A DNA stretch of 64,000 bases from Pseudomonas sp. PDM15 (GTDB taxonomy: Bacteria; Pseudomonadota; Gammaproteobacteria; Pseudomonadales; Pseudomonadaceae), in assembly GCF_014851565.1 (NCBI RefSeq), contig NZ_JACVAA010000002.1, positions 248,001 to 312,000 on the forward strand, read 5' to 3'. The notes beneath the pieces were generated by a model, which was not told the origin of the DNA, ran no database searches, and saw only the letters and a program-made list of their open reading frames with translations. Position numbers and translations under genes: made by a program. Shown one piece after another: positions 1 to 7,719 of this stretch; within the stretch, counting starts at the first letter, position 1; each line of letters opens with the position of its first letter.

Positions 1-1
1 C

Positions 2-124
2 ATCAGCCTGGGCTGCGCCACCCTACTGCCGGGCGAGTCATCGGAGAGCCTGCAGCGCCGCGCCGACAGCGCCCTGTATGTATCCAAGCGCGAAGGCCGC
101 AATCGCCTGTCCATGGCCGGCTGA
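2..124 (+). CDS. Diguanylate cyclase (GGDEF), C-terminal end only
   Basis: Only the last 40 codons are in the window; the frame enters from the left edge and stops at TGA 122-124. The residues ADSALYVSKREGRNRL are the usual end of a GGDEF domain, where the last helix carries the conserved A-D-x-A-L-Y-x-A/S-K-x-x-G-R-N pattern. It would make cyclic di-GMP if the unseen catalytic part is intact. Sensor domain, length and neighbours cannot be judged. A strong intrinsic terminator follows 16 bases after the stop, so this is the end of its transcription unit. Confidence 0.85.
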   Translation: MSLGCATLLPGESSESLQRRADSALYVSKREGRNRLSMAG

Positions 125-139
125 GAAACGCCAGCCAAC

Positions 140-167
140 AAAAAGGGGCTCCTGGGAGCCCCTTTTT
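140..167 (+). terminator. Intrinsic terminator after the GGDEF gene
   Basis: Perfect stem GGGGCTC/GAGCCCC around a short loop (145-162), preceded by an A run and followed by TTTTT. The A and T tracts make it usable on either strand, but it best serves the diguanylate cyclase gene ending at 124. Confidence 0.85.
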
Positions 168-175
168 CATTTTCA

Positions 176-330
176 GAACCTGTTTACGATCTCGCGAGCT
201 AGAGATAAACGGTGGTGAAAATGGCCGAGGACGCGCAGTTTACGAATGGTAAATGAGCAGTCCGAGACGCCGCGTCCCGGGCTGTTTTCAACGCCGTTTA
301 GCCGACGCGCAGCAGATCGTGGGCAGGTTC
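176..330. repeat. MITE-like small repeat, copy 1
   Basis: A 155-base non-coding element that begins GAACCTGTTTACGATCT and ends AGATCGTGGGCAGGTTC, that is, with imperfect inverted terminal repeats. Its first ~29 bases, an internal block around GTAAATGAGCA, and its last ~30 bases are shared with the element at 15697-15866. It is flanked on both sides by TCA, which could be a three-base target duplication. Its right edge touches the stop codon of rluB (331-333). It has no coding capacity, so if mobile it would need a transposase in trans. Confidence 0.7.
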
Positions 331-1500
331 TCAGCGCTTGCGGCCGAAGCCTGGACGCTGACCGTCACCACTCGGCGGCCGCTTATTGCCGCTCGGCGCA
401 GCCGGACGCGGCTTGCGGGCCGGACGCTCGGCAGCGTCGCCAGCCGGACGTGGAGTGCGCTTCTTGTTCACATCGGCGGGACGCTCGGCCACCGGCGTGC
501 CACGACCGCCTTCACGACGCTCGCCACTCGGCTTGCGCGGCGCGCGCTGCGGACGCTCTTCGCCACGCGGGGCGCGGGCCGGACGCTGTTCGCTCGTCTC
601 CGCGGCACCATCCTGAGCCGGACGCAGCACGCGCTTGGGCCGCTCATTGCGGCTCATCGGCCGAGCCGCCTTGCGCTGCAGGCGGTCGAGCTTGTCACGC
701 ATCTTCTCGTTCATCGCCGGCAGGGCCATGGGCTTGAGGCCGACTTCCTCGCTGAGGATGTCCAGCTCGCGCTGACCCATCTCGCGCCAGCGGCCCATCG
801 GCAGGTCGGAGGTCATGAACACCGGACCGAAGCGCACGCGCTTCAGGCGGCTGACCACCACGCCCTGGGACTCCCATAGGCGACGTACTTCGCGGTTGCG
901 ACCTTCCATCACTACGCAATGGAACCAGCGGTTGAAGCCTTCGCCGCCGGGCGCTTCCTTGATGTCGGTAAACTTGGCCGGGCCGTCTTCCAGCATCACG
1001 CCGGCCTTGAGCTGCTCGAGCATTTCCTCGGTGACTTCGCCTCGCACGCGCACGGCGTACTCGCGGTCCATCTCGAAGGAGGGGTGCATCAGGCGGTTGG
1101 CCAGCTCACCGTCGGTGGTGAACAGCAGCAGGCCGGTGGTGTTGATATCCAGGCGGCCGATGTTGATCCAGCGGCCTTCTTTCGGCCGCGGCAGGCGATC
1201 GAACACGGTCGGACGACCTTCCGGGTCGTCGCGGGTGCAGATCTCGCCTTCCGGCTTGTTGTAGATCAGCACACGGCGCACGGTCTGCTGGATGTCTTCG
1301 CGCTTGAGCAGCTGGCCGTCGACGCTGATGGCGTCGCGCAGTTCGACGCGGGCGCCGAGGGTGGCAACGGCACCGTTGACCTTGACGCGACCGTCGGTGA
1401 TCCACTGCTCGATATCACGGCGCGAGCCGAGGCCGGCGCGGGCCAGGACTTTCTGCAATTTCTCGCCGCTGGGACGGGGATCTAGTTCGGACTCACTCAT
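331..1500 (-). CDS. rluB: 23S rRNA pseudouridine(2605) synthase RluB
   Basis: Converts a uridine of 23S rRNA to pseudouridine in the cytoplasm. An S4 RNA-binding domain occupies residues ~13-60 ([17 protein letters not shown]). The catalytic motif [12 protein letters not shown] is at 115-126, with Asp118 the expected nucleophile of the RsuA/RluB/E/F family. The core ends near residue 255. The remaining ~130 residues are an Arg/Pro/Lys/Gly-rich, low-complexity tail, longer than the enzyme fold needs and probably a disordered RNA-contacting extension. RluB is preferred over RluE/RluF because of the S4 domain, the tail and the position after scpAB. The stop abuts a MITE-like repeat. Confidence 0.92.
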   Translation of the reverse strand: MSESELDPRPSGEKLQKVLARAGLGSRRDIEQWITDGRVKVNGAVATLGARVELRDAISVDGQLLKREDIQQTVRRVLIYNKPEGEICTRDDPEGRPTVFDRLPRPKEGRWINIGRLDINTTGLLLFTTDGELANRLMHPSFEMDREYAVRVRGEVTEEMLEQLKAGVMLEDGPAKFTDIKEAPGGEGFNRWFHCVVMEGRNREVRRLWESQGVVVSRLKRVRFGPVFMTSDLPMGRWREMGQRELDILSEEVGLKPMALPAMNEKMRDKLDRLQRKAARPMSRNERPKRVLRPAQDGAAETSEQRPARAPRGEERPQRAPRKPSGERREGGRGTPVAERPADVNKKRTPRPAGDAAERPARKPRPAAPSGNKRPPSGDGQRPGFGRKR

Positions 1501-1588
1501 CTGGGCACCTCCCGGTGTAACTGAGGATGAAAAAGGTCGCGCATCATACGCGGATCGCCGGTGCTGCGCACGGCTGACTATAGACCGC

Positions 1589-1774
1589 TCAGCGGGTCTT
1601 GCGCCGGCCGGTCGCCTGGAAGGCCAAGAGCCGCAGGTCGGCCTCGGCCAGCAGGGCGAAGCGCTCGTGCTTGTCGAGTTTCTTCCAGGCCTTGATCTCG
1701 CGCTTGCTGCGCCCGCAGCCGACGCAGATGTCGGCGTCGAACTCGCAGACCTTGATGCAGGGATTCTTGCTCAT
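1589..1774 (-). CDS. DUF1289 small cysteine-cluster protein
   Basis: A 61-residue protein with four cysteines in its first twenty residues (C6, C10, C17, C20) in the pattern CxxxCxxxxxxCxxC, followed by [13 protein letters not shown]. This is the DUF1289 (YdhL-like) signature. The cysteines suggest a bound metal or Fe-S cluster, but no reaction is established. An ATG at 1774 was chosen because the family starts immediately before the first cysteine. It lies between rluB and scpB on the same strand. Confidence 0.8.
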   Translation of the reverse strand: MSKNPCIKVCEFDADICVGCGRSKREIKAWKKLDKHERFALLAEADLRLLAFQATGRRKTR

Positions 1775-1866
1775 GGCGGCACCTGTAGGGGGAAGGCGCC
1801 GCCAGCATAGGGCGGAAGCGGATCAGGCCGGGATTGAAAGTCTCAATGCCCTCGATGGCCAGTTCC

Positions 1867-2658
1867 TCAGTGCAGAGAGTCGCCGGCGCCCAGGGTTTCG
1901 TTCTGATCCTCTTCGACAGCAACCTCTTCTTCGCTCCGGGCCAAGTCGTCGAAGTCGGTCTTCAGGCCCTGCTCCATCTCGTCCAGCTCGACCAGCAGGC
2001 TGCGGAAGCTGGTTTCCTCGCGCGGCTCGGTCGGCGCGTCTTCGCCCAGTTCGGCGTCGACCCGCGCCTGCAGGCCGGCCGGTACCGGCATGTCGTCGTC
2101 CAGGGCCAGCATCGGCTCCGGTTCCAGCTCGCGCAGGGCGGCCAGCGGGGGCAGTTCTTCCAGGCTCTTCAGGTTGAAGTAGTCGAGGAACACCTTGGTG
2201 GTGGCCAGCATGGCCGGCTTGCCGGGCACGTCGCGATAGCCGACCACGCGAATCCAGTCGCGCTCCTGCAGGGTCTTGATGATCTGGCTGTTGACCGCCA
2301 CGCCGCGGATATCCTCGATCTCGCCGCGGGTGATCGGTTGGCGGTAGGCGATCAGCGCCAGGGTCTCGAGCATGGCACGCGAATAACGCTGCGGGCGCTC
2401 CTCCCACAGCCGACCGACCCAAGGGGCGAACTTCTCGCGCACCTGCAGGCGATAGCCGCTGGCGACCTCCTTCAGTTCGAAGGCGCGGTCCTCGCAGGAC
2501 AGTCGCAGCACTTCAAGTGCCTCGCGAATCTGCGCCGGTTCCGGACGTTCACCTTCCTCGAACAGCTCGCCCAGGCGCTCCAGCGACAACGGCCGGCCCA
2601 GGGCCAGTAGCCAGGCTTCGAGCAGGGAGGCGAGTTCTTGCGGGTCGGACAGGTTCAT
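1867..2658 (-). CDS. scpB: Segregation and condensation protein ScpB
   Basis: A kleisin-interacting winged-helix protein of the SMC-ScpAB condensin, which helps chromosome compaction and segregation. The ScpB core (two winged helices) spans residues ~5-170, with SRAMLETLALIAYRQPITRGEIEDIRG the hallmark stretch and the final part of the core reading MLATTKVFLDYFNLKSLEELPPL. A ~90-residue acidic tail follows, common in pseudomonads. The start ATG (2656-2658) directly follows the stop of scpA (2659-2661) on the same strand, so the two are translationally adjacent, which fits their 1:2 complex. Confidence 0.95.
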   Translation of the reverse strand: MNLSDPQELASLLEAWLLALGRPLSLERLGELFEEGERPEPAQIREALEVLRLSCEDRAFELKEVASGYRLQVREKFAPWVGRLWEERPQRYSRAMLETLALIAYRQPITRGEIEDIRGVAVNSQIIKTLQERDWIRVVGYRDVPGKPAMLATTKVFLDYFNLKSLEELPPLAALRELEPEPMLALDDDMPVPAGLQARVDAELGEDAPTEPREETSFRSLLVELDEMEQGLKTDFDDLARSEEEVAVEEDQNETLGAGDSLH

Positions 2659-3471
2659 CTATTCGGCTCGGGCACGGACATGGATAGGCGCGAAGGGCTC
2701 ATTCTGCACCAGTTCCACCAGTTGTTCCTTGATCAGTTCGAGCACCGCCATGAAGGTGACGACCACCCCCAGGCGCCCCTCCTCCACCGTGAACAGAGTG
2801 ACGAAAGGTACGAAGCCATTGCCCTTGAGGCGCTCCAGCACCTCGCTCATGCGCTCGCGGGTGGACAGCGCCTCGCGCGTTACCTGGTGACTTTCGAACA
2901 TGTCGGCGCGGCGCAGCACCTCGGCCATGGACAGCAAAACTTCCTCCAGACTGACGTCCGGCAGCAGCTTGCGCGCCCGCGCCTCGGGGGCGTCCAGGCG
3001 TGGCACGCTGAGGTCGCGGCCAAGGCGCGGGATCTCGTCCAGGCCTTCGGCCGCAGCCTTGTAGCGCTCGTATTCCTGCAGGCGGCGGATCAGCTCGGCG
3101 CGCGGGTCGTCTTCCTCTTCCTCTGCCTCGGCGGAGCGCGGCAGCAACATGCGCGACTTGATCTCGGCCAGCATGGCAGCCATCACCAGATACTCGGCGG
3201 CCAGTTCCAGGCGCACCGACTTCATCAGCTCGACGTAGCCCATGTACTGCTTGGTGATCTCGGCCACCGGGATGTCGAGGATGTCGATGTTCTGCTTGCG
3301 GATCAGGTACAGCAGCAGGTCGAGCGGGCCCTCGAAGGCTTCGAGGAAGACCTCCAGGGCGTCCGGCGGGATGTACAGGTCGATCGGCAGCTCGGTGACG
3401 GCCTGACCGTAGACCAGAGCAAAGGGTAACTCCTGTTGTGCGCCGGCCTGGCTGTCGACCTGCTCGCTCAC
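2659..3471 (-). CDS. scpA: Segregation and condensation protein ScpA
   Basis: The kleisin subunit of the SMC-ScpAB complex. The N-terminal SMC-binding region contains FEGPLDLLLYLIRKQNIDI near residues 47-65, and LAAEYLVMAAMLAEIKSRMLLP follows, both ScpA signatures; an acidic EEEEDD linker separates these from the C-terminal winged helix (residues ~190-265). Its start overlaps the stop of the upstream yciO-like gene by four bases (3468-3471), and its stop abuts scpB, so the three genes look like one operon. Confidence 0.95.
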   Translation of the reverse strand: MSEQVDSQAGAQQELPFALVYGQAVTELPIDLYIPPDALEVFLEAFEGPLDLLLYLIRKQNIDILDIPVAEITKQYMGYVELMKSVRLELAAEYLVMAAMLAEIKSRMLLPRSAEAEEEEDDPRAELIRRLQEYERYKAAAEGLDEIPRLGRDLSVPRLDAPEARARKLLPDVSLEEVLLSMAEVLRRADMFESHQVTREALSTRERMSEVLERLKGNGFVPFVTLFTVEEGRLGVVVTFMAVLELIKEQLVELVQNEPFAPIHVRARAE

Positions 3472-4100
3472 GCCTCTTCCCCCTGGAAGGGAGTCGGGTC
3501 GCCGCAGCCAACGCGGATCACCTCCGGCTCGCCCTCGGCCAGGTTGATCACGGTGGACGCCTCCAGACCGCCGTAGCCGCCATCGATGATCAGATCCACC
3601 TGGTGCTCGAGGAGCTGACGCATCTCGTAGGGGTCGCTCATCGGCAGGTCTTCACCGGGCATGATCAGGCTCACACTCATCAGCGGCTCGCCCAGCTGCT
3701 CGGCCAGGGCCAGGGCGATGGGATGGGCCGGTACGCGCAGGCCGATGGTACGGCGCTTGGGGTGCAACAGCATGCGCGGCACTTCGCGGGTGGCGCTGAG
3801 AATGAAGGTATAGGGCCCCGGCGTGTGCGCCTTGAGCAGGCGGAAGGCGCCGGTGTCGACCTTGGCGAACAGGCCGATCTGCGACAGGTCGCTGCACACC
3901 AGGGTGAAGTTGTGCTTGTCGTCCAGCTGGCGCAGGCGGCGGATGCGCTCGACCGCGCCCTTGTCGCCGATTAGGCAGCCGATGGCGTAGGAGGAGTCGG
4001 TCGGATAGACGATCACCCCACCGCTACGCAGGATTTCCACCGCCTGCTTGATCAGACGCGGCTGCGGATTCTCCGGGTGGACCTGGAAGAACTGACTCAT
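3468..4100 (-). CDS. yciO: Sua5/YciO/YrdC-family protein, YciO type
   Basis: A 210-residue member of the YrdC fold, the family whose better known members make threonylcarbamoyl-adenylate for tRNA t6A; YciO-type proteins have weaker or uncertain activity. Visible features are GGVIVYPTDSSYAIGC near the start (nucleotide/threonine binding) and KRRTIGLRVPAHPIALAL. The start chosen is ATG 4098-4100 (MSQFFQVHPENPQPRL); a much longer upstream extension in the same frame is rejected as non-homologous. The neighbour upstream is the PHP-domain RNase, the same pairing as in Escherichia coli (yciO next to yciV). Confidence 0.88.
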   Translation of the reverse strand: MSQFFQVHPENPQPRLIKQAVEILRSGGVIVYPTDSSYAIGCLIGDKGAVERIRRLRQLDDKHNFTLVCSDLSQIGLFAKVDTGAFRLLKAHTPGPYTFILSATREVPRMLLHPKRRTIGLRVPAHPIALALAEQLGEPLMSVSLIMPGEDLPMSDPYEMRQLLEHQVDLIIDGGYGGLEASTVINLAEGEPEVIRVGCGDPTPFQGEEA

Positions 4101-4113
4101 GAACTCTCCCTGC

Positions 4114-4974
4114 TCAGGCGGTAATAGCGCGTGCATGGTCGAAGCGCTCCCATAGAGGAGACAGGTCTTCCGGCAACGGACGGTACATGCCCAGCTCCGA
4201 CCAGTCGCCCGGGGCGTGAAAATCGCTGCCAACACTGGCCAGCATGCCAAATTCACGGGCCAGGATGGCCAGGCCGCCGACCTGCTCAGCCGGCTGCAAA
4301 CCATTCACCACTTCCAGGGCGTGGCCACCGGCGGCGATAAAGTCGGCCACCAGGCGCCGCCGCTTGCTGCGGGTGAAGTCGTACTGCCAGGGATGCGCCA
4401 GGCTGATCCAGGCACCGGCGGCCTTGAGCGTGCCGACCGCCTGTTCCAGCGTCGGCCAGTGCTGTTTCACGTCACCCAGCTTGCCCGAGCCCAGCCACTT
4501 GCGGAACGCCTCGGCGTGGTCACGCACATGCCCCGCGCGCACCAGGAACTCGGCGAAGTGCGGCCGCGCCGGCGCGTTGCCGCTGTCGCCCAGACCCTGC
4601 TGGATCGCCCGCGCACCTTCCAGGGCTCCGGGCATGCCCTTGGCCGCCAGGCGCCGGTCGATTTCCTCGGCGCGCAGCCAGCGCCCCTGATGCAGCTCGG
4701 CGATGGCCTGGGCCAGGGCCGGCGCATCGCTGGCGAAGGCGTAGCCGAGCACATGGATGGTCGCGCCACCCCAGGTACAGGACAGCTCGATGCCGTTGAC
4801 CAGGCGCAGGCCCAGTTCGCCGGCTGTGCGGCGCGCCTCGTCCAGCCCTTCGAGGGTGTCGTGGTCGGTCAGCGCCAGCAGCTGCACGCCCCTTTCGTGG
4901 GCGCGAGTGACCACAGCGGCAGGCGCGAGAACGCCGTCCGAAGCGGTGCTGTGGCAGTGCAGATCGACCTTCAT
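4114..4974 (-). CDS. rnm: PHP-domain 5'-3' exoribonuclease (RNase AM, YciV/TrpH)
   Basis: A metal-dependent PHP phosphoesterase of 286 residues. Family members trim 5' ends of rRNA and short oligonucleotides one nucleotide at a time. Metal ligands are visible: His6 and His8 in VDLHCHSTASDG, Asp-His-Asp in LTDHDT near residue 37, and SDFHAPGDW near the C terminus. Thirteen bases separate it from the downstream yciO-like gene, so they are probably co-transcribed. It is divergent from yciB with 65 bases between the starts. Confidence 0.88.
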   Translation of the reverse strand: MKVDLHCHSTASDGVLAPAAVVTRAHERGVQLLALTDHDTLEGLDEARRTAGELGLRLVNGIELSCTWGGATIHVLGYAFASDAPALAQAIAELHQGRWLRAEEIDRRLAAKGMPGALEGARAIQQGLGDSGNAPARPHFAEFLVRAGHVRDHAEAFRKWLGSGKLGDVKQHWPTLEQAVGTLKAAGAWISLAHPWQYDFTRSKRRRLVADFIAAGGHALEVVNGLQPAEQVGGLAILAREFGMLASVGSDFHAPGDWSELGMYRPLPEDLSPLWERFDHARAITA

Positions 4975-5039
4975 GGCGCGTCTTTCGTTAATGGGGTTGT
5001 TTGTTATTATGCCGCCACATCCCGCTTCTGGCTGCCGCC

Positions 5040-5630
5040 GTGAAACAATTCATCGATTTCATCCCGCTTATTCTGTTCTTCATCGTCTACAAGCTCGATC
5101 CTCGCACCGTCGAACTGGCCGGCCACAGCGTCGAGCTGGGCGGCATCTTCAGCGCCACCGCGGTGCTGATCATCAGTTCGATCCTGGTCTATGGCGTCCT
5201 GTTCCTTCTGCAGCGCAAGCTGGAGAAAAGCCAGTGGCTGACCCTGATCGCCTGCCTGGTGTTCGGCAGCCTGACCCTGGCCTTCCACAGCGAGACCTTC
5301 CTCAAGTGGAAGGCTCCGGTGGTCAACTGGCTGTTCGCCGCCGGCTTCCTCGGTAGCCACTTCATCGGCGACAAGGTGCTGATCCAGCGCGTCATGGGCC
5401 ACGCGGTACAGCTGCCGCAGCAAATCTGGACGCGCCTGAACCTGGCCTGGGTGGCCTTCTTCATCTTCAGCGGTTGCGCCAACCTGTTCGTCGCCTTCAC
5501 CTTCCACGACATCTGGGTCGACTTCAAAGTCTTCGGCAGCCTCGGCATGACCGTGCTGTTCCTGGTCGCTCAGGGCGTCTACCTGGCGCGCCACATCCAC
5601 GACGAAACCCCGCAGCAAAGCAAGGACTGA
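5040..5630 (+). CDS. yciB: Septation protein A / intracellular membrane protein YciB
   Basis: An inner membrane protein of 196 residues with five or six hydrophobic segments, involved in cell envelope and division-site organisation (YciB/IspZ family). The family start is [17 protein letters not shown], so the GTG at 5040-5042 is chosen over an upstream ATG at 5001 that would add a non-conserved segment. Motifs [13 protein letters not shown] and NLFVAF match the family. It begins a rightward group with yciI and a coiled-coil protein. Confidence 0.9.
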   Translation: MKQFIDFIPLILFFIVYKLDPRTVELAGHSVELGGIFSATAVLIISSILVYGVLFLLQRKLEKSQWLTLIACLVFGSLTLAFHSETFLKWKAPVVNWLFAAGFLGSHFIGDKVLIQRVMGHAVQLPQQIWTRLNLAWVAFFIFSGCANLFVAFTFHDIWVDFKVFGSLGMTVLFLVAQGVYLARHIHDETPQQSKD

Positions 5631-5631
5631 C

Positions 5632-5931
5632 ATGCTCTACGCCATCATTGCCAGCGATGCCCCCGAGTCCCTGGAGAAGCGCCTGGCTACCCGCCCCGCC
5701 CACCTGGCCCGCCTGGAACAGCTGAAGAACGAAGGCCGCCTGGTGCTGGCCGGCCCGCACCCGGCGGTGGACAGCGTCGACCCCGGCCCGGCCGGCTTTT
5801 CCGGCAGCCTGATCGTCGCCGAGTTCGAATCCCTGACCGCCGCCCAGAGCTGGGCCGACGCCGACCCTTACCGTACCGCCGGCGTCTATGCCAGCGTGCT
5901 GGTCAAGCCTTTCAAGCAGGTGCTGCCCTAA
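5632..5931 (+). CDS. yciI: YciI family protein
   Basis: A 99-residue YCII-related protein, a small ferredoxin-like alpha/beta fold of uncertain function. It shows the typical N-terminal [17 protein letters not shown] followed by [11 protein letters not shown] (containing the conserved histidine) and [10 protein letters not shown]. The gene starts one base after the stop of yciB, so translational coupling is likely, as in many pseudomonads. Confidence 0.9.
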   Translation: MLYAIIASDAPESLEKRLATRPAHLARLEQLKNEGRLVLAGPHPAVDSVDPGPAGFSGSLIVAEFESLTAAQSWADADPYRTAGVYASVLVKPFKQVLP

Positions 5932-5982
5932 CCCCACACACGACGCAGGCCCATAACAATAATTCGAAAACTGGAGTCCCTC

Positions 5983-6408
5983 ATGCGCCAAGGCCCGCTC
6001 TACCTGTTGCTCACCGCTCTCTGCGTCATCCCCGCGCTGCACGCCGAAGAATCCCAACCGCTGGCCCTCAACCCGACGCCGGCCAGCGCCCCGGTCGCTG
6101 CACCGGCCAGCGACAGCACCGCGCAGATCGCCGCCCTGCAGCAGCAACTGGCGGAGAGCGAGCGCCAGCGCAGCGAACTGCAGGCCGCCACCTCCGGCGA
6201 GCGCGAGACCGCGCAGATCGGCCGCCTGCGCCAGGACAACCAACGCCTCAAGCTGCAGCTCAAGCAGGCCCAGGCCGAGCAACCGCCGCGCCTGTTCAGC
6301 GAGCAGCAGCTGTGGTTCGCCATCGGCGCCGGTACCGCCCTGCTGGCCTTCATCGTCGGTCGCCTGAGCGCCGGCGGCCGGAACAAACGCCGCAGCGAGT
6401 GGGTCTGA
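5983..6408 (+). CDS. Exported coiled-coil membrane protein, unknown function
   Basis: A 141-residue protein with an N-terminal signal-like hydrophobic segment ending in HAEE (residues ~5-22), an Ala/Pro-rich linker, a helix of about 60 residues with heptad character (IAALQQQLAESERQRSELQ), then a second hydrophobic segment LWFAIGAGTALLAFIVG and a basic tail. The likely form is a periplasmic coiled coil anchored in the inner membrane by its C terminus. No enzymatic motif is seen. It is conserved, from memory, between yciI and cpxR in pseudomonads, which suggests an envelope role. Confidence 0.75.
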   Translation: MRQGPLYLLLTALCVIPALHAEESQPLALNPTPASAPVAAPASDSTAQIAALQQQLAESERQRSELQAATSGERETAQIGRLRQDNQRLKLQLKQAQAEQPPRLFSEQQLWFAIGAGTALLAFIVGRLSAGGRNKRRSEWV

Positions 6409-6436
6409 CCGCTCCACCTGAAGAACCGACGCCACC

Positions 6437-7114
6437 ATGACCGACCTGCTGCTGATCGACGACGACCGCGAACTCTGCGAGCTGCTGGCCAGCTGGCTGC
6501 AGCAGGAAGGCTTCAACGTGCGCGCCAGCCATGACGGCGTCAGCGCCCGCGCCGCGCTGGCCGAACAGAGCCCGGCGGCGGTGATCCTCGACGTGATGCT
6601 GCCCGACGGCAGCGGCCTGGAACTGCTCAAGCAGTTGCGCAGCGAACACGCCGAACTGCCGGTGCTGATGCTCTCGGCCCGCGGCGAGCCGCTGGACCGC
6701 ATCCTCGGCCTGGAGCTGGGCGCCGACGACTACCTGGCCAAGCCTTGCGACCCGCGCGAACTGACCGCCCGCCTGCGCGCCGTGCTACGCCGCAGCCTGC
6801 CGGTGGCCACGCCCACCCGCGTCGAGCTGGGCGACATCAGCTACAGCCCGCAACGCGGTGTGGCCAGCCTCGGCGAGCATGAGATCACCCTGACCCTGTC
6901 CGAGGGCCGCATCCTCGAGGCGCTGCTGCAGCAACCCGGCGAGCCGCTGGACAAGCAGGCCCTGGCGCAACTGGCGCTGGGCCGCAAGCTGACCCTCTAC
7001 GACCGCAGCCTGGACATGCACGTCAGCAACCTGCGCAAGAAGCTCGGCCCGCATCCAGACGGCCGCCCACGCATCGTCGCCCTGCGCAGCCGCGGCTACT
7101 ACTACGCGCCCTGA
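6437..7114 (+). CDS. cpxR: OmpR-family response regulator, CpxR type
   Basis: A 225-residue two-domain regulator. The receiver (residues 1-115) has the acidic pair IDDDRE, the phosphoacceptor Asp in AVILDVMLPDGSG (about residue 51), and Lys in AKPCDPREL. The C-terminal half is an OmpR-type winged helix (LTLSEGRILEALL, DRSLDMHVSNLRKKLG, RSRGYYYAP). It lies upstream of a Spy/CpxP-like gene and a histidine kinase, which fits a Cpx envelope-stress system. The kinase is separated from it by the periplasmic gene. Confidence 0.88.
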   Translation: MTDLLLIDDDRELCELLASWLQQEGFNVRASHDGVSARAALAEQSPAAVILDVMLPDGSGLELLKQLRSEHAELPVLMLSARGEPLDRILGLELGADDYLAKPCDPRELTARLRAVLRRSLPVATPTRVELGDISYSPQRGVASLGEHEITLTLSEGRILEALLQQPGEPLDKQALAQLALGRKLTLYDRSLDMHVSNLRKKLGPHPDGRPRIVALRSRGYYYAP

Positions 7115-7120
7115 GCCGCA

Positions 7121-7136
7121 TTTACTCAGCCTTTAC
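7121..7136. promoter_or_regulatory. Candidate CpxR box
   Basis: Direct repeat TTTAC-N6-TTTAC just after cpxR and ~85 bases before the CpxP-like gene. On the opposite strand it reads GTAAA-N6-GTAAA; the classical CpxR box is GTAAA-N5-GTAAA, so spacing differs by one base. A CTAGACT -10-like element follows at 7168-7174. Confidence 0.4.
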
Positions 7137-7219
7137 CCTGAGCTGACTGCGCTTGACCTTGCCCTCCCTAGACTGGGCTCATCCGGTAACCCGCCGGTTT
7201 CGAGACAAGGAGACACATC

Positions 7220-7663
7220 ATGCGCAAGACCCTCACCGCCCTGCTCCTGGCCGCCAGCCTGCCGACCATCGCCCTGGCCATGCCCGAGGGCGCACCCGGC
7301 GAGCCGGGGCACTGCAACAAGGCCATGCACGGCGAGCATCGCGGCCACGGCATGCGGATGCTCAAGGACCTCGACCTCAGCGCCGAACAGCGCGAGCAGA
7401 TGGGCAAGCTGATGCACGAGCGCAAGAGCGATCCGCGCGAAATCACCCAGAAGTACCTGAGCAAGCTGCCGCAGGCCGATCAGGATGCCCTGAAGAAGGA
7501 ACTGGAAACCGCCCGCCTGGAGCATGACAAGGCCTTCCGTGCCATCCTCACGCCGGAGCAGCAGAAGACCTTCGACGCGCGCAAGGTGGAGATGGACAAA
7601 CGCCGCGCCGAGCGTGCCGAGTTCGAGGCCTGGAAGGCCGAGAAGGACAAGCAAGCCCAGTAA
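7220..7663 (+). CDS. cpxP: Spy/CpxP-like periplasmic protein (LTXXQ family)
   Basis: A 147-residue protein with a cleavable signal peptide (about residues 1-20, ending ALA-MPEG), a His-rich segment (HGEHRGHGMRMLKDLDLSAEQREQMGKL) and a second repeat LTPEQQKTFDARK, which is the LTxxQ pattern of CpxP/Spy chaperones. Such proteins sense or bind misfolded envelope proteins and dampen the Cpx kinase. The many N-terminal histidines may bind metal. Between it and the kinase gene lies a hairpin that could reduce read-through. Confidence 0.85.
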   Translation: MRKTLTALLLAASLPTIALAMPEGAPGEPGHCNKAMHGEHRGHGMRMLKDLDLSAEQREQMGKLMHERKSDPREITQKYLSKLPQADQDALKKELETARLEHDKAFRAILTPEQQKTFDARKVEMDKRRAERAEFEAWKAEKDKQAQ

Positions 7664-7677
7664 ACCAGCGTTATCCG

Positions 7678-7701
7678 GCCCGGCTCCATGAGCCGGGCTT
7701 T
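7678..7701 (+). terminator. Hairpin between cpxP-like gene and kinase (attenuator-like)
   Basis: Perfect stem GCCCGGCT/AGCCGGGC with a five-base loop followed by only TTTG. With the short T run it is more likely a partial terminator that lowers kinase expression relative to the periplasmic protein. Confidence 0.6.
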
Positions 7702-7719
7702 GCTATTTGAGGAGTTCCC

